DNA of 64,000 nt, from assembly GCF_001974875.1 (NCBI RefSeq), contig NZ_MTQD01000017.1:1-64000 (forward strand). Direction: 5' to 3'. This document shows positions 31,066 to 42,534 of this stretch, piece by piece (position 1 is the first letter of the stretch; each line of letters begins with the position of its first letter). Made by a program: the position numbers and the translations under genes. Under the pieces are notes generated by a model. It was not told where the DNA came from, searched no databases, and saw only the letters and a list, made by a program, of their open reading frames with translations. This DNA comes from Pseudoalteromonas sp. EB27. GTDB lineage: Bacteria > Pseudomonadota > Gammaproteobacteria > Enterobacterales > Alteromonadaceae.

Positions 31066-31320
31066 TTAATTTATATTCAGCACTAAAAGCACTATCCCTC
31101 CAACAAATAGCACAAAATAAATCTTAACATGCCAGTTTTTTGAATAGTTTTCTTTATACTCTGTAAGCATTTTATCAATATCGCTAGATGTGAATTCATA
31201 GCCACATCTATAACAGGTTGCCATGCCTTTTTTAATATGAGCTTTGCACTTAACACATTTATAAATATACGTAAGTCGGTCTATATTGAGATAAGGATAT
31301 CCGTTATCTTTATTTTTCAT
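31066..31320 (-). CDS. Small zinc-ribbon membrane protein, unknown function
   Basis: This 84-residue protein has two CxxC knuckles, CVKC at residues 22-25 and CYRC at 36-39, spaced as in a zinc ribbon. One C-terminal membrane span follows (about residues 67-83, IYFVLFVGGIVLLVLNI). The linker is charged. I know no function for this layout. Zinc binding is inferred from the cysteine spacing. It lies 47 bases downstream of another small membrane gene on the same strand. Confidence 0.6.
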   Translation of the reverse strand: MKNKDNGYPYLNIDRLTYIYKCVKCKAHIKKGMATCYRCGYEFTSSDIDKMLTEYKENYSKNWHVKIYFVLFVGGIVLLVLNIN

Positions 31321-31367
31321 CCTGCCGACACCTAATAATATAAAGAGCTACTGGGCAAATATACTTT

Positions 31368-31649
31368 TTAAGGGATAAAGAAAGTAAAATAGGTGCACAC
31401 ACCGATGCCTATAATCAGCATAAAGAGCCGCTTTATTAAATTACCTTCAGTAGGAGGAATTTCCTCACCGGTATATGGTGCATAAATACTTCTCTTTAAT
31501 ATAAATGCATAGATATATCTATAACAAAAGAAAAATACAAACACACAAAACAACAACTTTTCTACTGACTCAAAACCTATGAAAAAAGCAGCTCCTAATA
31601 TAAACCATACTATGCCGAATAATATAACAATGGCTTTCTTTTTATCCAT
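31368..31649 (-). CDS. Small membrane protein, unknown function
   Basis: I do not recognise this 93-residue protein. It has membrane spans at about residues 5-25, 30-52 and 72-91, with the soluble segment KRSIYAPYTGEEIPPTEGN between the second and third. It starts with a lysine-rich MDKKKAIV, so it probably inserts with its N terminus inside. It is the first intact gene of the small-gene run after the broken lipoprotein upstream. Confidence 0.6.
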   Translation of the reverse strand: MDKKKAIVILFGIVWFILGAAFFIGFESVEKLLFCVFVFFFCYRYIYAFILKRSIYAPYTGEEIPPTEGNLIKRLFMLIIGIGVCTYFTFFIP

Positions 31650-31774
31650 GCGAACTCTCTTTACTGCCTTTGCTTTTCTTTAAGTTCTATACTTATAAAC
31701 TTTAAAAGGCGTTTTAGTTAACTGATTTGGCGCTATTGTAGCCAGTGAAAATCTAAGTAAAGTTTTAGCCTTTA

Positions 31775-32136
31775 TTAAATTGCGGTTTTAACGCCGGAAT
31801 TTGTAGTCGGTAACCCTAACTTTTTGGCTATCGCTGCAAATTGAGCTTTTGTGTATGGCCCATAAACAAACTCCTTGTGTTCAGCAAACTTGTTATCTTT
31901 GATTTTATCAATATAGTAAAAAGCACAAGTTTTATGCGGACAAGCATAAACCGAAATATATTGCTCGTTAGACTTAATATTTATTGGTTCATCGAGTCGC
32001 CCAATATATGCGCCCTGACCAAGGCTGTAACCTAACCTTTTGGTACCGTCAATTAATACACTTTATAAGGTTGCTCCTCCCAAATTGGAGAGCACCCACT
32101 AAGAAGGAATGATATTAAAACTAAAAATGTTCTCAC
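31775..32136 (-). pseudogene. Frameshifted small lipoprotein gene
   Basis: On the minus strand a GTG at 32136, with AGGGA just upstream, opens a lipoprotein signal MRTFLVLISFLLSGCSP with a clear lipobox LSGC. It stops at a TAA after EEQPYKVY. The next frame continues as IDGTKRLGYSLGQGAYIGRL and runs to a stop at 31775 with KKLGLPTTNSGVKTAI. Restoring one base near 32055 would join the parts into a protein of about 120 residues, with a CPHKTC motif in the middle. The alternatives are a sequencing error or two unrelated fragments. Function unknown. Confidence 0.6.
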
Positions 32137-32428
32137 ACACTTCCCTGCATTCTAGTAACTTGCTCAAATCACACCCTTATAGTTAACATGAGCGTGTTCT
32201 TATTTTGTGAACATCTATTAGTAACAAACTGTGTAAGTGATTGCCAATTATAAAATTATATTTAATCGAGGTATTTTACTGTGTGTAAAAGGGTGTGGCA
32301 TGAAGCAATACAGTGTTTTTAGCTTGAGGATAAAGGCAAAAGAATGACCGTTTCCAATCAACAAGTGATGGCTATTATACGTTTTTAAGACTTGCCATTA
32401 ATTAAACGCTTTTTAAAAGCAACAACCC
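32137..32428. other. Intergenic stretch with no recognised feature
   Basis: About 290 AT-rich bases between the broken lipoprotein and the hydrolase gene. I see no credible reading frame, no strong hairpin with a T-run and no promoter close to consensus. Confidence 0.5.
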
Positions 32429-33265
32429 TTAACGATTTTGCTGGGCGATAAAAGCAAGCGAGTGCTGATTGAATAAGTCAGGACGTTCCACATTACAGAC
32501 ATGGCCACAATGGTGAATAGTTTGCAGTACGCTGTTTTTATGACGCTTAACCATTTCTTTAACAGGGCCAAGGAACATATGATCTTCCTTACCCATAATG
32601 TAAAGAATGGGAATATCAATGTCTTTTTCTTTGAAATATTGCATTAAAGGATTTACGTCCATGGCTAATTTAAACCATTTTATAAACTCTTTTTGGCACA
32701 AGCGCTTTGCTTCACGAACAAACAAAAGTCGAGATTCTTTATGGCGCTTTTTAGGCATCATAATAAAAGCAAATAAACGATACAGCCACATATAAGGCAA
32801 GAAGTGTTTAAAAGTATTGCCTAAATAAACCAATGTATTACTGCGCGTATTAAAACGAGTAACCGCTCCACCTAGCACCATGCTAGAAACATATTGCGGC
32901 GCAATTTCAGCAATATTTCGAATAATAATTGTGCCCAATGAAATGCCTACAAAGTGTGCGCTGGTGATATTGTTATGATCTAACACATCGATAATGTCTT
33001 TAGAGACATTATTAAATGAATAATTATTATCAACAAAGTTTTGTACTAAGTTATTTGATTTACCGTGACCACGAAGATCTAGCAACAACACATTATATTC
33101 TTTTTTATAGGCTTTAAGCTGACGAAACCAAATTGCCGAACTACCACCTGCTCCATGGACAAATACAACCCATGTTTTACTGGTTTCGTGCGCAAAAGTA
33201 GTATGGAAGAGAATCTCTTTGCTCATTACAGTTAGTGGCCTATTTACTTCGTTTGGCATATTCAA
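32429..33265 (-). CDS. Alpha/beta hydrolase
   Basis: A 278-residue alpha/beta-hydrolase fold enzyme. The oxyanion-hole region is VVFVHGAGGSSAIWF (about residues 34-48), the nucleophile elbow is GISLGT near 108-113, an acidic residue lies in MGKEDHMF near 219-226, and the catalytic histidine is in HHCGHVCNVERP near 250. LLDLRGHGKS is typical of esterase/lactonase-like members. There is no signal peptide, so it should act in the cytoplasm. The substrate cannot be told from the sequence, and its neighbours give no hint. Confidence 0.85.
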   Translation of the reverse strand: MNMPNEVNRPLTVMSKEILFHTTFAHETSKTWVVFVHGAGGSSAIWFRQLKAYKKEYNVLLLDLRGHGKSNNLVQNFVDNNYSFNNVSKDIIDVLDHNNITSAHFVGISLGTIIIRNIAEIAPQYVSSMVLGGAVTRFNTRSNTLVYLGNTFKHFLPYMWLYRLFAFIMMPKKRHKESRLLFVREAKRLCQKEFIKWFKLAMDVNPLMQYFKEKDIDIPILYIMGKEDHMFLGPVKEMVKRHKNSVLQTIHHCGHVCNVERPDLFNQHSLAFIAQQNR

Positions 33266-33671
33266 TTGCAGGAAGTATAACGGAGTTTAATAAAAATCTC
33301 TTATGAAGTTCAGATCAATGGCTTCTACTTAACAGCTTTTGGGAGCAGATTCTGATTTTTAAATGCAAACCAATAAAAATGACCAGTCCCTATTTTTACG
33401 TTATGAAAACCGCCTATCTCGGCTTTGCTGCTCGCGTGACACTATAGCGTGTTGGGTTTCGCTGCGCTCAAACCAACCTACTTTAAAATTATAATGTGGT
33501 GCTGCCGCTTAAGGGTTTGCTCACTTTTACACCGCTGTTTCGTATTCATGACACTTACCCTTCAATTTGGTCTAATTAATTAGTCTACAAATCCTCTCAA
33601 AACATGAAATTTTTAGCTAAAAACTATATTCTTGCGCGCGATTATTATTTAAATAATGGATAAACACACAC
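33266..33671. other. Intergenic stretch with a palindromic repeat
   Basis: About 400 bases between two divergent genes. It includes the palindrome at 33451-33477, listed separately. The part nearest 33672 probably holds the transporter promoter, but no boxes were confident. No coding frame is evident. Confidence 0.5.
33451..33477. repeat. Short palindromic repeat, REP/MITE-remnant-like
   Basis: GTTGGGTTT (33451-33459) and AAACCAAC (33470-33477) pair with one bulged G around the loop CGCTGCGCTC. I recall sequences of this form as recurrent intergenic hairpins in gammaproteobacterial genomes. Only this copy was noticed in the window. Confidence 0.5.
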
Positions 33672-34955
33672 ATGACAACATCTCAAGATGCAACGCTTTC
33701 AAATGCATCAACAACAGGTGCACACACACCTTCAAACACACCCACTTCTAAATGGAATCTGCACGATACGCAGTGGACTTTAAGCCTTTTTGGTACCGCC
33801 GTTGGTGCGGGTATTTTATTTTTACCTATTAATATTGGCATTGGCGGTTTTTGGCCGTTAATTATTTTGGCATGCTTAGCATTTCCAATGACCTTTTGTG
33901 CACACCGTGGATTAGCGCGTTTTGTACTTTCATCAAAAAATAAAGATGCCGATTTTACCGATGTAGTTGAAGAACACTTTGGTGTGACTGCGGGGCGGTT
34001 AATTTCTTTATTGTACTTTTTATCTATATTCCCAATTTTGCTTATTTACGGTGTGGGCTTAACCAATACCGTTGATAGCTTTATGGTTAATCAAATGGGG
34101 ATGGAATCACCTTCTCGCGTGTTGCTTTCGGGTGTATTAGTTGCAGGTATGATTAGCTTAATGATGGGCGGCGAGCGCTTAATGCTGCGTGCCTTTGCTA
34201 TTTTAGTTTACCCGCTTGTGGGTATATTGTTCTTTTTATCACTTTATTTAATCCCAAGCTGGCAAATGCCAGATATGACAATGCCTGAAATGGGCAGCTT
34301 TGGAAAAACGTTGTGGTTATCGATTCCTATTATTGTGTTTTCGTTTAGCCACGCAGCGGCTATCTCAAGCTTTGTGAATGTGCAACGCGGTCATTACGGC
34401 GAACAAGCTACACGTAAGTCTGAGGCGATTTTAAAGCGCACTAGCTTGCTACTTATTACCTTTGTACTGTTATTTGTATTCTCTTGCGTGCTGTCGCTTA
34501 CAGGCGAACAAATGGCGGCGGCTAAAGCAGCTAACGTGTCGGTTTTATCCTACCTTGCTAATATCACTGATAACTCGTTCATTGCCACACTAGGGCCGCT
34601 TGTTGCCTTTATTGCTATTACATCGTCGTTTTTGGGTCATTTTTTAGGTGCACGCGAAAGCTTTACAGGTTTAGTAACTAAACAAACAGGCTTAAGCGCT
34701 GGCGTTACCGATAAAATTGGTGTGTTAATCATGTTTTTAGCTATTTGGTTTTGTGCAGTTAAAAACCCAAGTATTTTAGACATGATGGATCAGTTGTCAG
34801 GCCCTATCATTGCGATGATTTTATTCATCATGCCAATGATTGCAGTTTATAAAGTACCTGCACTTAATAAATACCGAAATCGCTTTAGCACGCTATTTAT
34901 ATTAGCGATTGGCTCACTTGCTGTATTTGCACTTTTATACAGTATGCTTAAGTAA
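33672..34955 (+). CDS. sdaC: Serine transporter, HAAAP family
   Basis: SdaC imports L-serine with a proton across the inner membrane. The 427-residue protein aligns closely with E. coli SdaC (429): WTLSLFGTAVGAGILFLPIN, FPMTFCAHRGLARFVLS, VVEEHFGVTAG and GPIIAMILFIMPM all match. Eleven or so hydrophobic spans are apparent. It is a single-gene unit followed by a strong terminator. No serine deaminase is adjacent. A specificity for threonine or another amino acid within the family cannot be excluded. Confidence 0.9.
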   Translation: MTTSQDATLSNASTTGAHTPSNTPTSKWNLHDTQWTLSLFGTAVGAGILFLPINIGIGGFWPLIILACLAFPMTFCAHRGLARFVLSSKNKDADFTDVVEEHFGVTAGRLISLLYFLSIFPILLIYGVGLTNTVDSFMVNQMGMESPSRVLLSGVLVAGMISLMMGGERLMLRAFAILVYPLVGILFFLSLYLIPSWQMPDMTMPEMGSFGKTLWLSIPIIVFSFSHAAAISSFVNVQRGHYGEQATRKSEAILKRTSLLLITFVLLFVFSCVLSLTGEQMAAAKAANVSVLSYLANITDNSFIATLGPLVAFIAITSSFLGHFLGARESFTGLVTKQTGLSAGVTDKIGVLIMFLAIWFCAVKNPSILDMMDQLSGPIIAMILFIMPMIAVYKVPALNKYRNRFSTLFILAIGSLAVFALLYSMLK

Positions 34956-34970
34956 TAAAACTGTTCATAC

Positions 34971-35002
34971 AAAAGCCCGGCTACTTTTTAGCTGGGCTTT
35001 TT
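34971..35002 (+). terminator. Terminator after the serine transporter
   Basis: AAAAGCCCGGCTA (34971-34983) pairs with TAGCTGGGCTTTT (34989-35001), with one G-U, and is followed by further T residues. It lies 15 bases after the stop codon. Confidence 0.85.
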
Positions 35003-35085
35003 TGTGTGCGGTTTATCTCAAATTGTTTTTTTATAGTCGCTCTTCAGGCATGTTATAAATTAACTAGCCTAAAAATAAAACAATT

Positions 35086-36429
35086 ATGCACTTTACTAAA
35101 CAACTCCTACTTTATGTAAGCTTGCTAACTACGCTTGTTTTAAGCCTCTTTGTTAAAGCCGATGACGCTCCCGCTATTTTATCGATGAAAGAGCGCGCTG
35201 CGTTTATAGATAAAATAACTGAGCTTAGAGTTAATACCTTAATGCCCTCGTTAATGAAGCAGCACAACACTGATATGTGGCTACTTATAAGTCGTGAATA
35301 TAACGAAGATCCAATATTAAAAACAATGCTGCCTGCAACATGGCTTTCAGCCAGACGCACCACTATTTTGCTATTTGCACTTAATAAACAAGGTGGAGTT
35401 GATGCTTACGCTATTGCGCCTTATAAAATAGGTAACGTATTTAAAAAAGGGTGGGATAAACAAACGCAACCAAGCCAGTGGGAAGCACTCAATACACTTA
35501 TTGAGCAATACAAACCTCGCAACATTGCGCTTAATACTTCTACCGACTGGGCACATGCCGATGGCCTTGCGCTAGGCGATTACAAAACCTTAATGGCTAA
35601 CTTGCCCGCCGCTTATCACAATAAAATAATTTCTGCCGAGCCACTTGCTGTAAGCTGGTTAGAGCAACGTATCCCCAAAGAAGTAGAGATGTATAAGCAC
35701 ATTGTTGCTATTGCCCATCATATTATTGCAGAGGGGTTTTCGGGTAAAACAATTACGGTTGGTGAAACAACTAGCGATGACTTGGTATGGTGGTTTAGAG
35801 AGCGCGTAAAAGAGCTAAAACTACAAACATGGTTTCATCCAAGTATTGCTATTCAGCGCGCCGATGCGAAGTCGTTCGATCATGAAGAAAGCTTTACCAA
35901 TGGCTACGATGATAACGTTATACAAGCCGGTGACTTGCTTCATGTAGATTTTGGGATTACTTATTTACGCTTAAATACCGACACGCAGCAGCATGCGTAT
36001 GTGCTCAAAGAAAACGAAACGAGTGCGCCTAGTTACTTAGTTGAAGCACTAAAAAGCGGTAATAAACTACAAGACATATTTACCAATCAATTTGCGGTAG
36101 GTAAAACCGGTAATGAGGTTTTAGCTGCAGCACGAAAAGCCGCTATTGATCAGGGATTAAAACCCACTATTTATACTCATCCTCTTGGCTATCATGGCCA
36201 CGCTGCTGGCACTACATTAGGTATGTGGGATTCTCAGCAAGGTGTACCGGGAGATGGTGACTATCCGCTACATTTAAATACAGCTTACTCAATTGAGCTT
36301 AACAATGCTGTGTTTATAAAACAGTGGAATAAAGAAATAAGAATAATGCTAGAGGAAGATGCTATTTTTGATAAAAGCGGTGTCTGGTATTTAAATGGCC
36401 GACAAACACAGCTATTGCTTGTAAAATAA
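35086..36429 (+). CDS. Exported M24-family metallopeptidase (Xaa-Pro peptidase-like)
   Basis: The 447-residue protein starts with a signal peptide (about residues 1-25, ending VKADDAP), so it is exported. An N-terminal creatinase-like domain precedes a pita-bread M24 domain. The five metal ligands can be read in order: two aspartates 11 residues apart in HVDFGITYLRLNTD, His in THPLGYHGHAAG, Glu in YSIELNNAV and Glu in RIMLEEDAIF. It probably removes residues from proline-containing peptides in the periplasm. The substrate is inferred. It is followed by a terminator shared with speD. Confidence 0.88.
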   Translation: MHFTKQLLLYVSLLTTLVLSLFVKADDAPAILSMKERAAFIDKITELRVNTLMPSLMKQHNTDMWLLISREYNEDPILKTMLPATWLSARRTTILLFALNKQGGVDAYAIAPYKIGNVFKKGWDKQTQPSQWEALNTLIEQYKPRNIALNTSTDWAHADGLALGDYKTLMANLPAAYHNKIISAEPLAVSWLEQRIPKEVEMYKHIVAIAHHIIAEGFSGKTITVGETTSDDLVWWFRERVKELKLQTWFHPSIAIQRADAKSFDHEESFTNGYDDNVIQAGDLLHVDFGITYLRLNTDTQQHAYVLKENETSAPSYLVEALKSGNKLQDIFTNQFAVGKTGNEVLAAARKAAIDQGLKPTIYTHPLGYHGHAAGTTLGMWDSQQGVPGDGDYPLHLNTAYSIELNNAVFIKQWNKEIRIMLEEDAIFDKSGVWYLNGRQTQLLLVK

Positions 36430-36435
36430 AGCATA

Positions 36436-36465
36436 AAAAAATGGCGCTCATTGAGCGCCATTTTT
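36436..36465. terminator. Bidirectional terminator between M24 peptidase and speD
   Basis: TGGCGCTCA (36442-36450) and TGAGCGCCA (36452-36460) form a near-perfect stem flanked by A and T runs on the two sides. It lies between the two convergent stop codons, so it can serve both genes. Confidence 0.85.
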
Positions 36466-36482
36466 AATTTAATTCGTTGCTA

Positions 36483-37295
36483 TTATTCTGTATCTGGCAG
36501 GTTACGGCCATAGAATATTTCTTGCATTTCACGGGTCAGCTTTGAGCGAATTTCGTCTTCTTCGCCCTCAGATAAATCTGCCGTAGAAAGGCCGAATAAA
36601 TACGTGTTTAGATCGGTTTCTTTTAACATCATTTTGGTATGGAACAGGTTTTCTTGATACACGTTCACGTCCATCATTTGGTACGCTTCTTTTGTATCTT
36701 CTGTCATGAAGTTTTGAATCGAGCTAATAGCGTGATCAATGTAGTGCTTAACACCGTTTATGTCGCGGGTAAAACCACGAACGCGGTAGTCAATTGTTAC
36801 TACGTCTGATTCAAGGCTATGAATTAAGAAGTTTAACGCTTTAAGTGGCGAAATAATGCCACAAGTAGACACTTCAATATCAGCACGGAAAGTACAAATA
36901 CCATCATCAGGGTGAGCTTCTGGGTATGTGTGTACACAAATGTGGCTTTTATCTAGGTGCGCAACAACTGAATCAGGTAATGGGCCTGGGGCTTCGTCAG
37001 CATCGTAATTTTGCTGCTCTTCTACTGGTTCTTCTGAAACCAAAATAGTTACACTTGCGCCTTGCGGTTCATAATCTTGGCGCGCTACATTTAAAATGTT
37101 AGCACCAATAATATCAACAACTTCACCTAAAATGTCGGTTAGTCTATCTGCACTGTACTGCTCATCGATATATTCAATATATTCTTTACGTTGTTGCTCG
37201 GTCTTTGCGTAACAAATATCATAAATACTAAAGCTTAAACTTTTGGTTAAATTGTTAAAACCATGAAGTTTAAGTTTATCGAAGGGTTTGTTCAT
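36483..37295 (-). CDS. speD: S-adenosylmethionine decarboxylase proenzyme
   Basis: SpeD makes decarboxylated SAM, the aminopropyl donor for spermidine. The 270-residue protein aligns closely with E. coli SpeD (264). It self-cleaves to generate the pyruvoyl cofactor; the predicted cleavage is between Lys116 and Ser117 in [14 protein letters not shown]. The catalytic cysteine region [13 protein letters not shown] and the C terminus [16 protein letters not shown] are conserved. No spermidine synthase gene (speE) is adjacent. It lies 88 bases downstream of the OsmC-like gene, with two small palindromes in the gap. Confidence 0.97.
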   Translation of the reverse strand: MNKPFDKLKLHGFNNLTKSLSFSIYDICYAKTEQQRKEYIEYIDEQYSADRLTDILGEVVDIIGANILNVARQDYEPQGASVTILVSEEPVEEQQNYDADEAPGPLPDSVVAHLDKSHICVHTYPEAHPDDGICTFRADIEVSTCGIISPLKALNFLIHSLESDVVTIDYRVRGFTRDINGVKHYIDHAISSIQNFMTEDTKEAYQMMDVNVYQENLFHTKMMLKETDLNTYLFGLSTADLSEGEEDEIRSKLTREMQEIFYGRNLPDTE

Positions 37296-37321
37296 AATAA
37301 ACCAACCTATAAATTAGTGGG

Positions 37322-37379
37322 TTCTGCACCTGCAGAATGAAAAGTTCGCGGATTTTATACGAATTTTCCTCGAGGAAAA
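37322..37379 (-). other. Two adjacent palindromes upstream of speD
   Basis: TTCTGCA-CC-TGCAGAA (37322-37337) and the perfect TTTTCCTCGAGGAAAA (37364-37379) lie in the 88 bases between the OsmC-like gene and speD. The second has no spare loop bases, but its A-rich flanks could let it terminate the OsmC-like transcript. An operator is the alternative. Confidence 0.35.
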
Positions 37380-37383
37380 AGCG

Positions 37384-37797
37384 TTATTTTGCTTGTTCTT
37401 GCACAACTTCGTGGCTATGCGTAATTTCTACTGTTTTATCAAGCATTAATGCAACCGAGCAATACTTTTCAGCAGAGAGTGAAACGGCGCGTGCAAGGTG
37501 CTTTTCAGACACATTATTGCCTTTAACAACAAAGTGTAAGTTGATTTTGGTAAACACGCGAGGGGCTGTTTCGGCGCGCTCTGCACTTAGTTGTACTTGT
37601 ACATCTGAAAAATCTTGTTTGGCTTTTTTTAAAATACTAACCACATCAACTGATGAACAACAGCCAACTGACATTAAAACCATTTCCATTGGGCTTGGTG
37701 CTGCACTATCGCTGCCGCCATCAAACACAACATTGTGGTTAGAATTAGAACGACCAATAAACGTATCGCCTTCAACCCATTTTACATTTGCTTGCAT
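37384..37797 (-). CDS. OsmC/Ohr-family protein (YhfA-like)
   Basis: The 137-residue protein has the OsmC fold layout. The first conserved cysteine is in MEMVLMSVGCCSSVDVV (about residues 36-52) and the second half ends LDKTVEITHSHEVVQEQ. Family members reduce organic peroxides with a cysteine pair. This branch (E. coli YhfA) lacks a proven activity, and here the N-terminal site reads CC while I see no second cysteine beyond the one near residue 112 (EKYCSVALML). A peroxide role is therefore plausible but not shown. Confidence 0.82.
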   Translation of the reverse strand: MQANVKWVEGDTFIGRSNSNHNVVFDGGSDSAAPSPMEMVLMSVGCCSSVDVVSILKKAKQDFSDVQVQLSAERAETAPRVFTKINLHFVVKGNNVSEKHLARAVSLSAEKYCSVALMLDKTVEITHSHEVVQEQAK

Positions 37798-37882
37798 TGT
37801 TATATCTCAAAAAATATTTTCTTGATTGTAAGCAAGTTAGCCGTAGTTGCAAATGAAAATGCAACGCAGGGCTATAAAATGA

Positions 37883-38230
37883 CTAAGATTGTTGCGTTAA
37901 AGCGCTATCAAAGAGGTTTTTTACTAAACCTGCAAATTCGTCTATAAAGGCATGCTGTTCAACCGTGACAGGCTGTGAGGTGATGCTGCTGAGGACTTCT
38001 TCTAAATCGTAAACTATGCCATCAACTTCACGTACAATTTGACTACGCTGCTCTGTGTTGAGGTTTGTGTGCTGCTCGCAAATAAGCATCACATTTTGTG
38101 CAATAACGTCTTCGATTAATTCCATTACTGTTGGGGCACCTGGTTTTATTTCGCCTGGCTTCTCAAACAATGCTAAATTTTGAGTTAGATACATGATCAA
38201 ATCATCGTACCCTTGCCTATCTAAAACCAT
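37883..38230 (-). CDS. Small helical protein, DUF3802-like
   Basis: This 115-residue protein is probably all-helical and soluble, with no signal peptide or membrane span. I think it matches DUF3802, a family limited to marine gammaproteobacteria, on the basis of MVLDRQGYDDLIMYLTQNLALFE and the DGIVYDLEEVL segment. That call is from memory and should be treated with caution. It contains one cysteine and many acidic residues. It is a lone gene between the ast terminator and the OsmC-like gene. Function unknown. Confidence 0.65.
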   Translation of the reverse strand: MVLDRQGYDDLIMYLTQNLALFEKPGEIKPGAPTVMELIEDVIAQNVMLICEQHTNLNTEQRSQIVREVDGIVYDLEEVLSSITSQPVTVEQHAFIDEFAGLVKNLFDSALTQQS

Positions 38231-38316
38231 TTTTGTACCACCTTTGTATAATTAATTATTTTTGATTTAAGCAGAAAGCGCTGTTGATTGCTAGCTTTGC
38301 GCGTTAGCAATACAAA

Positions 38317-38338
38317 AAAAGCAGCCGAAGCTGCTTTT
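38317..38338 (-). terminator. Terminator after astD (UUCG loop)
   Basis: On the minus strand AAAAGCAGC-TTCG-GCTGC is followed by a run of T residues. The stem is capped by the very stable UUCG tetraloop. It lies 24 bases after the astD stop and closes the argM-astA-astD transcription unit. Confidence 0.85.
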
Positions 38339-38362
38339 ATAATAATTAAGTAGTATTACTAC

Positions 38363-39847
<1,485 letters not shown>

Positions 39848-40864
39848 TTAAACTGGGGTTGCGCTAACAATATCGCCAGCTTGCAAATGCAGTGCATCTG
39901 CTATTTCTTGCGATAAAATAAGGCTTTTAGCTCGATCGTCAAACGACATTGGCGCAACAGTCGCTCTAAAGTCATTAAGCTTTTCGTTAGCTAGTAACAC
40001 CATGGTGTCGCCAGTCATTTGGCCTATTTCAACTTTAAAGTTATGCGCATTACGAATAGTCGCAATGTTATCTACTTTGGCTTCAACAGTTGGGCCCGCG
40101 TCAAAAATATCTACGTAGCCATTAAACGTAAAGCCTTCGCTTTTTAATAATTCAATTGCTGGGCGTGTATTGTCGTGTACCTTACCTATTACAGCTTGCG
40201 CATCTTTACTTAGCAAATTTACGTAAATTGGATATTTAGGCATTAGTTCAGCAATGAAAACCTTCTGGCCAATACCTGTTAGGTAATCGGCTGTTGGAAA
40301 ATCCATTGAGAAAAAATGCTCTTCTAGCCACTGCCAAAAAGGGCTACTGCCGTTTTCGTCAGACACACCGCGCATTTCTGCAATCACTGTTTGTGCAAAA
40401 CGCTCTTGATGCTGCTTTATAAACATAAAGCGCGCTTTGGAAAGTAGTTTACCGTTACAATTTTTACGATAACCATCTTTTAAAAACAATGTGCAAAGCT
40501 CTGTAGCACCTGTGTAGTCGTTACATAGCGTTAGAATATCAACCGCTTTGTATACGTCTAATGTGCGCGAAGAGTGAATCACTTTACTTAAGTGATAATG
40601 ATAAAATGCATCATCAAGCCCTACTGCCGCTTCAATTGCAGACGTTCCTACAACTTCACCGGTTTCGCTATCTTCAAGAACAAACAGGTAGCCTTCGTCA
40701 CCAGGTTGTGACGTTTGTTTAGCAAAAGAGCTTACTGAATGGTCGATCTTTTTTTGTAATAGTTCTTCGTTTAATGGCAAAGACGTAAAACCATGCCCTG
40801 ATTCGTGGGCAATTTTCAGTAATGCTGAATAATCATTTTGCTGGATTGGGCGAAGGATCATCAT
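39848..40864 (-). CDS. astA: Arginine N-succinyltransferase
   Basis: AstA transfers succinate from succinyl-CoA to the alpha-amino group of arginine, the first step of the AST pathway. The 338-residue protein starts MMILRPIQQNDYSALLKIAHESGHGFTSLP-like sequence with the GNAT-type fold. YVDIFDAGPTVEAKVDNIAT near residue 244-263 is characteristic. It is between argM/astC (85 bases upstream) and astD (15 bases downstream). Confidence 0.97.
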   Translation of the reverse strand: MMILRPIQQNDYSALLKIAHESGHGFTSLPLNEELLQKKIDHSVSSFAKQTSQPGDEGYLFVLEDSETGEVVGTSAIEAAVGLDDAFYHYHLSKVIHSSRTLDVYKAVDILTLCNDYTGATELCTLFLKDGYRKNCNGKLLSKARFMFIKQHQERFAQTVIAEMRGVSDENGSSPFWQWLEEHFFSMDFPTADYLTGIGQKVFIAELMPKYPIYVNLLSKDAQAVIGKVHDNTRPAIELLKSEGFTFNGYVDIFDAGPTVEAKVDNIATIRNAHNFKVEIGQMTGDTMVLLANEKLNDFRATVAPMSFDDRAKSLILSQEIADALHLQAGDIVSATPV

Positions 40865-40949
40865 GAGTCCGCTTGCTCCCTTATAAATAACGGTAAATAG
40901 GAATTGCAGGGCAAGCAGTGCTTGCCCTTAATTGGTTGGCTTAAGTCGC

Positions 40950-42534
<1,585 letters not shown>

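Noticed and set aside
30226..32136. Toxin-antitoxin or other defence module among the small genes
   Set aside because: No toxin or antitoxin motif, no overlapping gene pair and no DNA-binding fold is visible; the products are membrane proteins and lipoproteins.
37384..37797. Naming the OsmC-like gene as a peroxide reductase (osmC or ohr)
   Set aside because: The cysteine arrangement does not clearly match the active pair of OsmC or Ohr, and the sequence is closer to the uncharacterised YhfA branch.
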